A DNA stretch of 64,000 bases from Ipomoea triloba (lineage: Eukaryota; Streptophyta; Magnoliopsida; Solanales; Convolvulaceae), in the NCBI RefSeq assembly GCF_003576645.1, contig NC_044916.1:26854755-26918754 (forward strand), written 5' to 3'. The position numbers and the translations under genes are program-made. The notes under the pieces are model-generated. The model did no database searches. It was given only the letters and a program-made list of their open reading frames with translations, and had not been told where the DNA came from. Shown one piece after another: positions 15,301 to 33,880 of this stretch; the first letter of the stretch is position 1, and every line of letters starts with the position of its first letter.

Positions 15301-15347
15301 TTAAAACAACATTATATTATATTGCAGCTAAGCTATGATTTCAATTC

Positions 15348-17395
<2,048 letters not shown>

Positions 17396-17514
17396 GCTAT
17401 TGCACAAGGATTCATATCCTGCTGGGAAACACGAAACAAGATTACACGATTGTACAACACAACAAAGGTTGTACATTATTGGACCAATGGATTTTGCCAT
17501 ACAACATTTAATTT

Positions 17515-19476
<1,962 letters not shown>

Positions 19477-19480
<4 letters not shown>

Positions 19481-19765
19481 CTATATGACTTTTTATGCTT
19501 AATTACGTTCTCGACTTTGATAATTTTACCTAATTGAGTCATCGATGGTTAGAATCAAGAACTAAATCGAGAAAAATCACTATAGTGGATGACTAAATTG
19601 GGTATAATCACTATAGCGGATAACATGAGTAAAATTACTATAGCCAATAACTAAATTGGATATTAATATAGGTGAAATTACCAAGCCATCTTAATAGAGA
19701 ACTCAATTGACTAAAACCATCCAAGTTAATGACCTAATTAAGCACAAAAAAAATCGTTTAAAATT
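19477..19765. mobile_element. Probable foldback MITE
   Basis: The left arm 'tgcttaattacgttctcgactttgataatttta' pairs imperfectly with the right arm near 19720-19755 ('aagttaatgacctaattaagcac'). Between them are repeated 'actatagtgga(t)gactaaattg' phrases. The exact ends and target duplication are not defined. Confidence 0.5.
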
Positions 19766-20114
19766 AAATAGAGAAAAATCACTATAGTCGAGATTGAGCA
19801 TTAAATTTTTATTTTTATTTATTTATTTATTTTGCATAATACGTCACATATAATAGCTTCTTTTTTTTTTTTTCATTACTGCACCATCTTATCAAATGGC
19901 AAGGTGGAAGCTTCACAAGGCTAAGCAAGTGTCATTTTTAGCCTAGTTTTACTAAGTATATTTTCAAATTCTTCCTAACTTTTATTCTCTAAAGTGGTAA
20001 ATAAGAGTATGTTATTTTTATAATGTGAATCTTTAGAAAAATATTTACATAACGAATTTAAGAGTGAAAATATAATTTGAGAGTAAAAAATGAAAGTTTA
20101 GATAGTATTTTTCA

Positions 20115-20215
20115 TTTTAGCATCATCCCAAACATACTCTCTTATGTATTCAACACAACCTCATCATCACTTGCCATCTTTGTGTTCCAATTCATAGATT
20201 TATAATGGAGGACTT
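20115..20215 (-). pseudogene. GSTU exon 1 relic
   Basis: Minus-strand reading from ATG 20177 gives MASDDEVVLNT, an in-frame TAA, then ESMFGM. This is the N-terminus of a GSTU with a stop where Tyr-Val is expected. The leader upstream (to 20215) matches the leaders of copies A and C. The rest of the gene is absent; the foldback element at 20238-21403 begins just beyond the leader. Confidence 0.8.
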
Positions 20216-20237
20216 ATAAGGAAGAATTAAAATTTTC

Positions 20238-20349
20238 ACTTTTAGTCTTATGACTATAGATGTATTGTTAATTGGAGTTTACGATTTTCAAAATTGTCAA
20301 TTAACCTATTCAATTTTTCTCAGTTTCAATCTCTCTGGCGAAGTAGCTG

Positions 20350-20433
<84 letters not shown>

Positions 20434-21403
20434 AAAAAAAGTAGCTAAAATTTTTTAATAGCTAAAATTATGAGGGAAATTTTGTCTTTTGCTTCTTTTA
20501 TTCTCTCTCTTCTTTTTTTCCCCCATTTTCTTGCTCTGCTTGTTTGCCAAATTTCAAAGACTAGTGCTACTTGTTCTTGCTTTTGAATTTCTTGTTCTAG
20601 AAACAGTAAAAGACATTGGCGTCACCCACTTCCCCAAACTCTTCAAGCCTAAGTCTTATCCGTTTTATCTCCTCTCAAAACGGATTTACCACCTAAGAAT
20701 TGAAGAGAGATTCCATGATACATGTTTGCTCCGATTTTGGATTCCACCTCAGCTTCGGCTTTGGTTCCGGTGTCCTCTCCTTAACCCCTACCGCAAAACA
20801 ACCAATAATCACACTAATTATACAAAATCTAAACCAAGAGAGCTTAATTATAAGTCCCATTTAACCAACCGCCAGTGAAGGAGTTGGATTCATGTTGGCG
20901 TTGATTAGAACTGGAAGGCTTCAAAAACAAAAGATTTCAAAAACATACCAACATTGGGTTAATTAGAACTTATAATTAAGCTTTTTTGGTTTAGATTTTG
21001 TACAATTAGTGTGATTATTGGTTGTTTTGCAGCATGGATTGAGGAGAGGACATCAGAGCCGAAGTCGAGGTGGAATCCAAAATCAAAGCAGATAGGAATC
21101 TCTCTTCCATTCCAGGGTGGTGAATCCGTCCTAAAAGGAGATAAGGTGGATAAGACTCCTTGAATAGTACGAGAAATTGAGTGACACCGCCTTTTACTGG
21201 TTCCAAAATAGAAAATTCAAAAGAACATGCAGCGCAAGACTTTGGAATTTGGCAATCAAGCCGAGCAATAATATTGAAAAGAAAGAGAAGAGAAAAAGCA
21301 AAAGACAAATTTGCCCTCATCATTTTAGTCATTAAAATTTTTTGACTACTTCTCGCTGGTAATTTGACCAGAGAAACACTCTAATAGTCATAGCACTAAA
21401 AGT
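20238..21403. mobile_element. Large foldback element, long inverted arms
   Basis: Termini 20238-20257 ('acttttagtcttatgactat') and 21384-21403 (inverted 'acttttagtgctatgactat') start arms of roughly 430-600 bp. The arms reach inward to about 20854 and 20968 and leave a spacer of about 110 bp. The left arm was enlarged by an (AT)n run at 20352-20431. Each arm holds a short open frame of similar wording, e.g. EERF, which reflects the inverted repeat rather than two genes. Confidence 0.82.
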
Positions 21404-22960
21404 AAATTTTTTTGTAAAGAAGAATATTAAAAGTATATAATAGAGGGAAGTTAAAATTGCACTTTCACTTCTTTAATTATAGTGCATTTGATACTTCAAT
21501 TATAAAATCAACACATTTGTTTCATTAATTATCTCATCACTTAATTAGTTAATTATAAGGTTTGGTCACTTAATTATTTATTCAGTTGTAGATATAATCC
21601 TTCAACCTATAATGGAATTAAATTTCATTTTTAACCGAAGAGCATGTATTTCAACTTATTAATTTAGTCAAGATCGTATTTTATTGAGATCTTATTTTCT
21701 AGGTTGTTGATCCTATTTTCTAGTCTTCAAACACTTACGTAAAGGGTCACAAGCTTTGTAAGAAGACAAGACAAGACATATGCTATCTTTTTGTTACTAT
21801 GTATTTCCACTGTCAAAGTTGTTACAAACATCAGTGACCCGATCTCTGTTCTGCAACTTTATACCTTAATTATTCTACAAAGAATTATTAATCTAATAGG
21901 AATATTGCCATTTTTTCTTCCTGATTCTATTCTCTAATGTTTCCAGATTGTATTCTGGATGTGTACCTAATCATCATCAAACACATTTCATCTTTTCACA
22001 ATATACAGATAACCAAAATGCAAAGGGAAATGTGACAGAAAATTTTTACTTGAAAGGAATTTCAAACTGCATGATACTTAAACCCATTCTAAACAATTTC
22101 CAGTTTAAAATCAGTTCTTCAAATACCAACCAACAAGCACCAGGAGTAATGAATTTCTGAGCACAAGATTTGAAAGCCCTCTCTGACCTTTAAAAACTTA
22201 GAACACATCTAGGGTTCCCAGAATCCTAATCCCATTAAAAGGCAAGAGAAGAAGATATATGAACAGATATGCAGAACTCAAATAAATAAATAACTAAATA
22301 AATGACAAGATATGTCTATCAAAAGCAAGGTTAGCTAGTATGGTAATTGATATTCACCTGGTCAAAAAAAGTTGGACAACTGAAGCAAAGAATGGGAATA
22401 CATCTTTATCATTCTTCCAGAGTAACAAAATGTCCTGTCCTCAGCTATATTATCACATATACCCGGATCACTTAAGAACAAGAAGAACAAGAACATCTTC
22501 AAAAGTTCTGGGTTCATCAATCTTCCCACTTTAAATAATTCAAGTCAGTCATAAGACAGTAATAACAATCTGGATACACAAGATCAACATATGGTATGCC
22601 GTATGCTAATTGTATGGAGGCTAAGGCATTCATGTTGAATTTCCAGCAAGGCAGTATAGTACATTCACAAAAGAAAGACAAAACGAAACAAAAGGAGAAC
22701 TAAGAAAAGTGTATAAAATCTTAATAATTTTGCAAAGGTACTGAATTCTGCGGGTTCTTCAAGAGTTAATATAGAAAACCCCAAGCTGTTTAGACAAAGC
22801 AGAAATTCCACATATAAATAGCTATAAAGATTGAAAATCAAAATCAGACAACATCCTGGAATTAGAGAAGCCAAAACTGCTATAAAACTACAATGACAGC
22901 AATAATTGATTTAAAGTCCACATCACAACAAAATTTCTCAAATCAGGGCAAAGTGAGTCT
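21404..22960. other. Spacer and 3' flank of the L1-domain gene
   Basis: AT-rich. The part from about 22660 to 22960 is probably the 3' UTR of the minus-strand gene that follows. No other gene was recognised. Confidence 0.4.
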
Positions 22961-22962
22961 AC

Positions 22963-24285
22963 TCACTGGCTCTTCTTAGTTCTCTTGCTCTTCAGTTTGG
23001 TTGGCCCTTCTTTCAACTTCATCCCAACCACATTCTTTCTTTTCCCTGATTCATCATCAGACTTTATAGATGACTTAATTTTCTTCTGTTTCCCTTCCTC
23101 TTTGTTATCCCCCTTTCTCACTTTCTTACTCCCTTTTTCACCACTCAAATCACTCCCTTTCTGAATTTTCCCCTTCTTTCCTTTCTTAGCAGGAACCAAA
23201 TCATTACCCTTGCTCATCTCATTCTCTTTGTCATCACTTTCTTCTTCCACATCTCCCTTAATAATGCCAAAATCCCTATTCTTTCTTACATTTTCATCAT
23301 TTTCAGTCTCATTCTCACCATCTTCATCCTCACTAGACAATTCAATTCCACCCATTTCAACATCCATATATCGAACTTCATGAAGCCTCCCTTTCCTCTT
23401 TTTCCTGCCCACCTTCTCAGCTTTCCCACTATCCTTAGCCTCAGGAAAATCATCACTTAATTCCTTGCTCTCAATCCCTCCCTCCACATCCTTAGCCCCC
23501 ATAATCTTCAGCTTCATATCCGGCAATCCTTGATACAAAGGCAAGGCCACAGAACCGGATAATCTCAAGTGCAGGCTCCTCACACCACCCCATTTTTTGG
23601 GAACATACTCCACAACTCCATTAATTGCCTCCACCACATTCTCAACAATCTCTCCACTCTCCATTGCTCGCTTCCCAACCTTCATCACACTACAAGTCCC
23701 AGTCCGCAGAAAAAACAAACCGGATCCGCACGCCCTCTCGATCTGATCCTTCCAGTTCTTCTTTGTCAAGTCTACGGGCAAAGGCAACTTCCTCTTCTTG
23801 AAGAAGTGCTTTCCCAGAAGCTTCGGGAGGAAGTGCACTATCCTCTTGTCCACCAAGAACACATCGTACGAATCGCAGAGCTTCCTCTTCGCCTCAAAAG
23901 CCTTATAATCTGTCTTCAACTTGGAGAGTTTCAGGACTTTGCTAACGGATATATCCTGCGATTTTATTACCTTCTTCGCGTCCTTGGACGTGAGATTGGA
24001 GTTGGACCTATCGTCGATGATTAGACAACACTCGGAGGAGGCTTGGTCGTGTAGCGCGTGTGGGAGGGCGATTCGGAAGGGGTTGACACGCGCCTTCGGA
24101 GGGATTTTCTTGAGAGTGATGTTGAGGTAGACGAATTCATCATCTGGGAGTAGCTGGGGCGCCTGGTCCTTCGATTGTGCGTCTTTCCACTTCAGTAGGG
24201 CGGTGACGGCTCTTTCTACGATGTCTCTGCTAACTTTAACGCCGGCGCCGGCGGAGGCAGGTGTTGCTGGAGTTTCTGTTGCCAT
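22963..24285 (-). CDS. Ribosomal L1 domain-containing protein (RSL1D1/Cic1-like), nucleolar
   Basis: A single exon of 440 aa. The N-terminal two thirds, residues about 20-290, form a ribosomal protein L1 fold of the RSL1D1/Utp30-Cic1 family. Recognisable pieces are the start VSRDIVERAVTALLKWK, LNITLKKIPPKA, the LVDKRIVHFLPKLLGKHFFKKRK core and the C-terminal strand SLHLRLSGSVALPLYQGLP. The rest is very Lys/Glu/Asp/Ser-rich with many basic clusters (KKGKKGK, KRKN, KSKRTKKSQ) typical of nucleolar targeting. Family members bind pre-rRNA and assist 60S assembly. I chose ATG 24285 because the acetylation-like start MATETPATPAS and the domain follow directly; an in-frame ATG at 24516 would add 77 residues without family resemblance. 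It lies between the two GSTU groups and is unrelated to them. Confidence 0.9.
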   Translation of the reverse strand: MATETPATPASAGAGVKVSRDIVERAVTALLKWKDAQSKDQAPQLLPDDEFVYLNITLKKIPPKARVNPFRIALPHALHDQASSECCLIIDDRSNSNLTSKDAKKVIKSQDISVSKVLKLSKLKTDYKAFEAKRKLCDSYDVFLVDKRIVHFLPKLLGKHFFKKRKLPLPVDLTKKNWKDQIERACGSGLFFLRTGTCSVMKVGKRAMESGEIVENVVEAINGVVEYVPKKWGGVRSLHLRLSGSVALPLYQGLPDMKLKIMGAKDVEGGIESKELSDDFPEAKDSGKAEKVGRKKRKGRLHEVRYMDVEMGGIELSSEDEDGENETENDENVRKNRDFGIIKGDVEEESDDKENEMSKGNDLVPAKKGKKGKIQKGSDLSGEKGSKKVRKGDNKEEGKQKKIKSSIKSDDESGKRKNVVGMKLKEGPTKLKSKRTKKSQ

Positions 24286-25180
24286 TGAGGGTCGGCTACG
24301 GTGAGCGGTAATGCGGAGGTTTTGGGAGAAGAGTGAGAGGGTTTTAGCTTTTAGGTCAGAGATGAAGAAGGGAATAAGTAGGTTTTGGGCTTTAGAGAAA
24401 ATGGGCCGTATTGGGCCACGGCAAATTATATCAGGAACCAGGTTCATGTGTAATTTATACCATGTATCATGGTTCTTATCGCATGCAATTGTTATACATG
24501 GATTAAAGGATGGCAATTTTAATCTGGTCCGTGGATACTTAATTCAAATTCATCCCGCATAAATTAAATTTTTTGGTGATAATGGATGATGGGTCTTAAA
24601 AAATTAAACTCGCATTATGTACAAAATTCACTTAAAACTCTACTCAGACCCACCATATATATATAGAGAGTGAGAGTAAAATAAGTACTTAGTATGTAGT
24701 TAATTATAAAAATTTCTAGAATTTTTATTAACTTTTTACTATTTTCAATTTTAAACTAATATTTTATTTTTAAAAATTTAGCAATTTAGTAATTATATTT
24801 GAATATTTTTATTATTTTATGCTTTAATATAGTTAGTGAATTTTATTATTTTATTATGTGGTAAGTAATTTAAATATTAATTTAGAATTTTTTAATAAAA
24901 TAATAAGTTATGTGAACCTGTAGTGGCATCCGCACCCGCAGGGGTGGAGTGAGTTTTGAAAAAGTACACTCGATGCAGGTTGAGAGTGAGGTGGGTGGAG
25001 AAAATATAAGGTGTGTCGAGTGATGGATGTAGCCTTCCTCGATCCATCCCCGTCCTATTGTCATGGTTCATAATGTAACATAGATTATGGTCTACAACTT
25101 ATATATCTGTAGTTAATATATTATGTGTCTTCAATTAATAAATTATGTGCCTATAAATAAATTAAATGAAAAGTTTTTTT
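24286..25180. other. 5' flank of L1-domain gene and degenerate repeat
   Basis: 24506-25065 begins 'ggatggcaattttaatc' and ends near 'ccccgtcctattgtcatggtt', a loosely inverted pair seen in some plant MITEs. Low similarity prevents a firm call. No gene was recognised. Confidence 0.35.
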
Positions 25181-25185
25181 TTCTC

Positions 25186-25430
25186 CAGTTATACACGTGG
25201 TACAAACTTAGTCCTAAGTTACATGCATGACCATCTTTAATCTTAAGTTATGCATGGAGTGGCAATTTTAGTCTTAAAAGGACAAAATCAACCACTTTAT
25301 TAAATGACAAATTATTGGTGGTAGAAATAGTCTCCGGATGATTAAAATCGCCACTTTGTGCATAACTTAGGGGTTAAAGATAGCCACACATATAACTCAG
25401 AGATTAAGTTTGTACTACGGATATAACTGA
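25186..25430. mobile_element. Foldback MITE
   Basis: The left end 'cagttatacacgtggtacaaactta' pairs with the right end, whose complement reads 'cagttatatccgtagtacaaactta'. The pairing continues inward for about 95 bp with substitutions. It is non-coding. Confidence 0.78.
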
Positions 25431-26027
25431 ATGACCAAAAATGTAATATTTCCTAAATTAAATGCACCTAATTTGTTAATTACATGAGTTAGTATGTAAA
25501 TATCATGATGTGGCAGAGATAATGTCAACACCACATCAACTAAGTTAATGATCATATTAACACCATTAACTATTACTCCGTATCATTTATTGTATAATAT
25601 TTTTAAGTACCAAGATTAAATTGAGCCATTTTTGGAAGTATATGGATTAATTTGAACGAAACTGAGACATAAGGACTAAATTGAACAAAGATACTATAGT
25701 ATAAAGACCTCAAAGGTACTTTGACCGATTTTCATAAATAACTCAAATTTTAAGTGAACACAACAAGACTATGAAGTGTAATTAGTAACATTATAGAATA
25801 CATCTCCTGATATGTAAAAAGTGCAGTGAAATGATTCATCTTTGAGAGTTTATTGTTTAGTTATTTTGTTTGGTTAAAGGTTTTAATTTTTTTTTAAAAA
25901 AAATTTGATATAGAAGTTCACTTTAGATCAGAGTTAGTAGTTATGGGTTACCTTTAGAGTACACCTAATTATATTATAGAGTAAATCTAATAATAATGTA
26001 AAGTACACCCATTGATATTACTAATTG
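25431..26027. other. Spacer
   Basis: AT-rich sequence, no gene recognised. Confidence 0.4.
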
Positions 26028-26293
26028 GGAAAATTATAAATTTTGATCTTCCATAATATGTCAATTATCAATGTCACCCCTGAACTATTAGTAGTGTAAA
26101 TGTTGCCCCTCAATTTTTGAAAATGGTACATATATTATTCCTCCCGTACCAACATGAGGGGCAATATTTACACCACGGATAGGCAATATATGTACGATTT
26201 TTTAAAATTGAGGGGCAATATTTACACTACTAGTAATTCAGGAGTGACATTGATAATTGACATATTATAGAGGAGCATAAATTACAATTTTCC
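26028..26293. mobile_element. Foldback MITE, about 110-bp arms
   Basis: The left arm (from 'ggaaaattataaatttt') and right arm (to 'aaattacaattttcc') are inverted repeats. Both carry 'aatatgtcaattatcaatgtcac' and 'tgaggggcaatatttaca' in opposite directions. A partial relative lies at 14650-14730. Confidence 0.88.
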
Positions 26294-30441
<4,148 letters not shown>

Positions 30442-30467
30442 TTCCCTGCAACTTCAATGCACAAACC

Positions 30468-30610
30468 TTGATAAAGGCTCCTATTTTATCTTTTTCTCAT
30501 CATCTCTACTGTATCCCATTTCATATTAATAAAGGCTCCTATTTTATCTTTTTCTCATCTCTACTGTATCCCATTTCATATTAATAAAGGCTCCTATTTT
30601 TTCTTTTCCC
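30468..30610 (+). repeat. Tandem repeat in the 3' UTR of GSTU copy E
   Basis: Units of 55-58 bp starting 'ataaaggctcctattttatc' at 30471 and 30529, with a third, partial one at 30584. The second and third units supply an AATAAA polyadenylation-like signal, so the repeat may give alternative transcript ends. Confidence 0.85.
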
Positions 30611-31020
30611 TTTCCCTTAGAGCAACCTCAATAGATAGAGATCTTAGTTGGTTTTTGCAGAAGTGATTAGGAGAGTAAACACGAGAGAAAGGGAAAGGAA
30701 GAAAAAAAAAAGTAACAAAACTAACACGCCTAGCATTATTGCACTTGCTTGCTGGGAGCGCATCAGTTGCGCATAACGCCCAACTGATGAGAAAGTCATT
30801 ATTTTTGTGGGAAAGTGGGTCCCACAAAAATCAAGTCGAAACTCAACATTCTCCCTCCAAGCTTCTCTCTCTTCGACATGGATGTTAAAACGGCAAAAAC
30901 CATCCAAAATCCTCCTATTGGGGATGTCTCTTAGAGCAAACTTTATTTCTTTAAAAAGAACACCAACTTAAAATAAAATAAGAAAGAAGAAGAAGAAGAT
31001 AAGTGATGATAACCCACTTT
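30611..31020. other. Spacer
   Basis: No gene or repeat was recognised beyond short A-runs. Confidence 0.35.
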
Positions 31021-32092
31021 CTGTTCTTGTCTGTGTGAAGTGAAGTATGTCCTGCTGCCATGATCCCACTCTACATCAAGTGGCATGGAGAAAATGTCAA
31101 AAACAGTGGTTTTTGATTTGGTCTAGGAATGGTTTTGATCTGTTTCCATGTAGCATTTTCCAAGGTTGTCAAACCCATCACTGAAATGGTAGGCATGTGC
31201 TGATCAGAAAGAAATGTACACATCCCTTCATTCCTCTTAGGGTCTTCAAGTAAATCATCACAGCTTAGACTATTTGCATATTGCAACACCCAACAGGAAA
31301 AAGAACGAACGGAAACAACCCGATAGTGAAAGTGCTTGAAGTGAAACAGAATGTTAAGTCCAAATCTGTGGAATCCAATTATATATATATATATGTAAAA
31401 TCACTTTCCATCCCCATTTTGCCATTTCAAGGAATCACTTATCAACAGGCAAACCATGTTTATTGTGGCTACTGATTGTTAGTTTGGGAAAGCACTTTCT
31501 GATTAGGTGGACGATAATAACAATATTTTACGTGAAAACCCAAAAAGAGAAATTAAAATCATAAACCCGCAACCATTGTAGTATAAGCTTGCAGTTTTTG
31601 GAATAAGGAAGAACTATAATATAATTTCAGTGCTAAAGAGATCAGATATTGTATTGTCATCCCTTTACAAAAACGACAGAACATTTTACTGTTACTTTTA
31701 TTTGATGTTGATGTCACCTTTCCTACAAATTTTGCTTAAAACTTAGCTAGGTTATAGTTACTGAGCATGCATGATGTAACAGACACATAAAACTTGGGTG
31801 CACAACACTGTTTGTGCATTTTGTCTAAGAAATAATAACAAGGATTACAAACATGTTAAATACTTTCATCAAAACCCATTACCATTACCAAGTATTTGAT
31901 ACCCATTCCGATTCCGATTCCCATGTGTGAACCAAACGCACCCTTAATTAGTATTGATCATGAACAGTCTCTGTCTGTGCTTTTATCCTAGCAATATATA
32001 GTACAAAGCAATATAATAGAACAACCTTCAACTCAAAATGAAGGAAATAATGGTAATCATTAGAACATGACTAAGGAGTAGAATGAAGAAGG

Positions 32093-32133
<41 letters not shown>

Positions 32134-32515
32134 GGTTGTGGAGTTTTCTGGGTACATACATAGTTACAATTTAGTCACACACTCACATGTTACTTTGTAC
32201 TATTGCTCCAACTACATATATAATTCATTTAAAGTCAACCCTTTTCTTGATTGTGTGCATTTGAAGAAGGAATTAGAAAAAGAGTGGTTTAAGTACTGTT
32301 CAATGATTTTGAATAAAACCCTTTTGGAGGTTTTGGTTTTTCCCACTTTCATTACTTTGCAGTCTCACTGATTCTCTAAATGAGGAGGGAATCACACTTT
32401 TGGAGTTGAAAAGCTCCCTTATGGACCCAAACAACAATCTCCAGAGCTGGAATTCTTCTGGCTTGCATGCAATGGTGATCACAAGGTAACTTCTGTACAT
32501 CTTAATGGCCTCTTA
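31021..32515 (+). repeat. Segmental duplication copy S1 (of the LRR kinase upstream region)
   Basis: Parallels 36825-39470 in order: 'cctgctgccat', 'ggtttttgatttggtctaggaatgg', 'cagaatgttaagtccaaatctgtgg', 'aagcttgcagtttttggaataa', 'acaaccttcaactcaaa', then the start of the receptor-kinase gene. A poly-A run of about 34 bases lies at 32098-32131. The unit is shorter than its partner, mainly because the partner holds a nested transposon at 37422-37994. Confidence 0.85.
32380..32515 (+). pseudogene. LRR receptor kinase 5' fragment
   Basis: Matches the kinase gene from within the signal peptide to the first LRR: 'aatgaggagggaatcacac', 'ggacccaaacaacaatctcc' and 'caatggtgatcacaaggtaac'. The start codon part and the CNWAG segment are lost. 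Similarity ends near 32515, and sequence like the intron end of GSTU copy E follows ('ttagattcatgtaattgct'). Confidence 0.85.
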
Positions 32516-32534
32516 TCTATCAGAGTTGCATTAT

Positions 32535-33165
32535 TTAATTTAGATTCATGTAATTGCTCTTTGTTACCTTTCTACCTATATATATATATATATATAGGAT
32601 CAATGGAAAGAGGTAGAGGTGCTCAGTAGAAAATATAGTTAAATTTCAGTCTTAAAAAACGTTTGGGTTTGGGTGCATTATTTTCTTCTTCGAGGGTGAT
32701 TTATTCTCTTTTGAGTGCATAATTTATTTTCTTTGAGTGTATACTTTTCCTTCTTTGAATGCACATTCTTTGAGTTCACATTTTTGTAGATTCAAAGTGT
32801 ATAATTTTTTTTGAGCTATTATATTAATCTATACATATCAACAGCTCAAATTTATTCGTTCGGACCTGATCTTGTACCTAGTATTGCATGTTGGTTGCAG
32901 CTATGTGGGTATGGGCACAAATTAAACACAAGCGAAGGGCAAAGCTTTGGGTTTTTGGATGTGGCACTCATCATCACATTCTACCCATGGAATCTGTGTG
33001 TTCCAATGCAAGTTGATTGCATGGGCCAAAAGGTGCATGCATGTAAAGAGAGAGTACTTACGTGTTTCCAACTCGATCTCTAGCTGGCTGATCCCTACAA
33101 AATCTTCTGAGTTTGTGCAGCAGATTAGGAAGACCAAATTGGAACTGATGATGAATAACACCCTA
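32535..33165 (+). pseudogene. GSTU relic (copy E intron end plus exon 2 fragment)
   Basis: Exon 2-like sequence runs from about 32901 (after GCAG) with [13 protein letters not shown], then deletes about 70 bp and resumes at [10 protein letters not shown]. It is frameshifted through the 'gcatgggccaaaaggtgcatgc' region to 'tgtgcagcagattaggaa'. It matches copy E, including the 3' 'tttcaatgcacaa'. Exon 1 is absent. It sits immediately after the kinase fragment, so both were joined in one rearrangement. Confidence 0.88.
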
Positions 33166-33214
33166 CTTACCTGCAATAATTTCAATGCACAATAAGGGCA
33201 TGCAGGCATGCACA

Positions 33215-33525
33215 CATGCAAATCATCACAGCTTACATTATTTGCATATTGCAACAGCAGCAGGAAAAAAAAACAACCCAATAGTGAGTGAAACAGAATG
33301 TTATTATTAAGTCCAAATCTGTGGAATCCAACTATATATCAAAACCCGCAACGCAACCATTGTTGTATAAATTTTTTGTAACAAACACGTAAAACTTGAA
33401 TTGGGTGCATAATTCCATCTCTAAGAAATAATAACAAGGATTGCAAGCATTATCATCCTACTCGATCAGATAGATCAACTTGAAAACAAAAAAAAATAGC
33501 AAGGATTGCAAGCATTATCATCATA
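33215..33525 (+). repeat. Segmental duplication copy S2 (partial)
   Basis: A third, shorter copy of parts of the 31-32 kb / 37-38 kb block: 'caaatcatcacagctta', 'cagaatgttattattaagtccaaatctgtgg', 'gggtgcataattccatctctaagaaataataacaaggatt'. A short internal piece ('aaggattgcaagcattatcatc') is itself repeated at 33437 and 33503. Confidence 0.75.
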
Positions 33526-33535
33526 CTCAACTTGA

Positions 33536-33880
33536 TCAAACCCCTTCTTCAAGCTTTTCCGGAATCTCACCGCCAAGTCCCTTTATTAAAATGCCCCTTG
33601 CTTTCTCCTGAGCATCACATAACTCTGTCACTTTTGACTCGGCCGCTTCAAGACTAATCTTCAACCTCTCCATCTCCACCATCGACCAGCTCAACTTATG
33701 CTCCATCTCAACCCCATCACACTTCAATTTCTCGATCATCTTCGCCATCTCAACCCCATCACACTTCAATTTCTCGATCATCTTCGCCTTCTCAACCCCA
33801 TCACACTTCAATTTCTCGATCATCTTCGCCTTCTCTCCCAACTCCAACCTCAATTCCTCCACCGTTCCTTCTTCTACCAT
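33536..33880 (-). CDS. Small coiled-coil protein with 14-residue repeats (hypothetical)
   Basis: A 114-aa frame from ATG 33880. It opens MVEEGTVEELRLELGE, then has three tandem copies of a 14-residue unit, KAKMIEKLKCDGVE (the third reads MAKM...). Heptad-like EMERLKISLEAAESKVTELCDAQEKAR follows. The DNA unit is 42 bp, repeated across about 33702-33843 with almost no change, so the frame is kept. It predicts an alpha-helical coiled coil without a membrane segment. I do not recognise a family. It lies next to duplication debris, so it could be a fragment of a larger coiled-coil gene rather than an independent gene. Confidence 0.5.
   Translation of the reverse strand: MVEEGTVEELRLELGEKAKMIEKLKCDGVEKAKMIEKLKCDGVEMAKMIEKLKCDGVEMEHKLSWSMVEMERLKISLEAAESKVTELCDAQEKARGILIKGLGGEIPEKLEEGV

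Noticed and set aside
20489..20878. 129-aa plus frame and its minus partner at 21015-21332 as two genes
   Set aside because: They are mirror images in the arms of one foldback element and lack a recognised domain.
23569..24024. 151-aa plus-strand frame
   Set aside because: Opposite-strand shadow of the L1-domain gene.
24286..24516. N-terminal extension of the L1-domain protein to an upstream ATG
   Set aside because: The added 77 residues have no family resemblance, and the next ATG opens the expected protein; it is most likely leader sequence.
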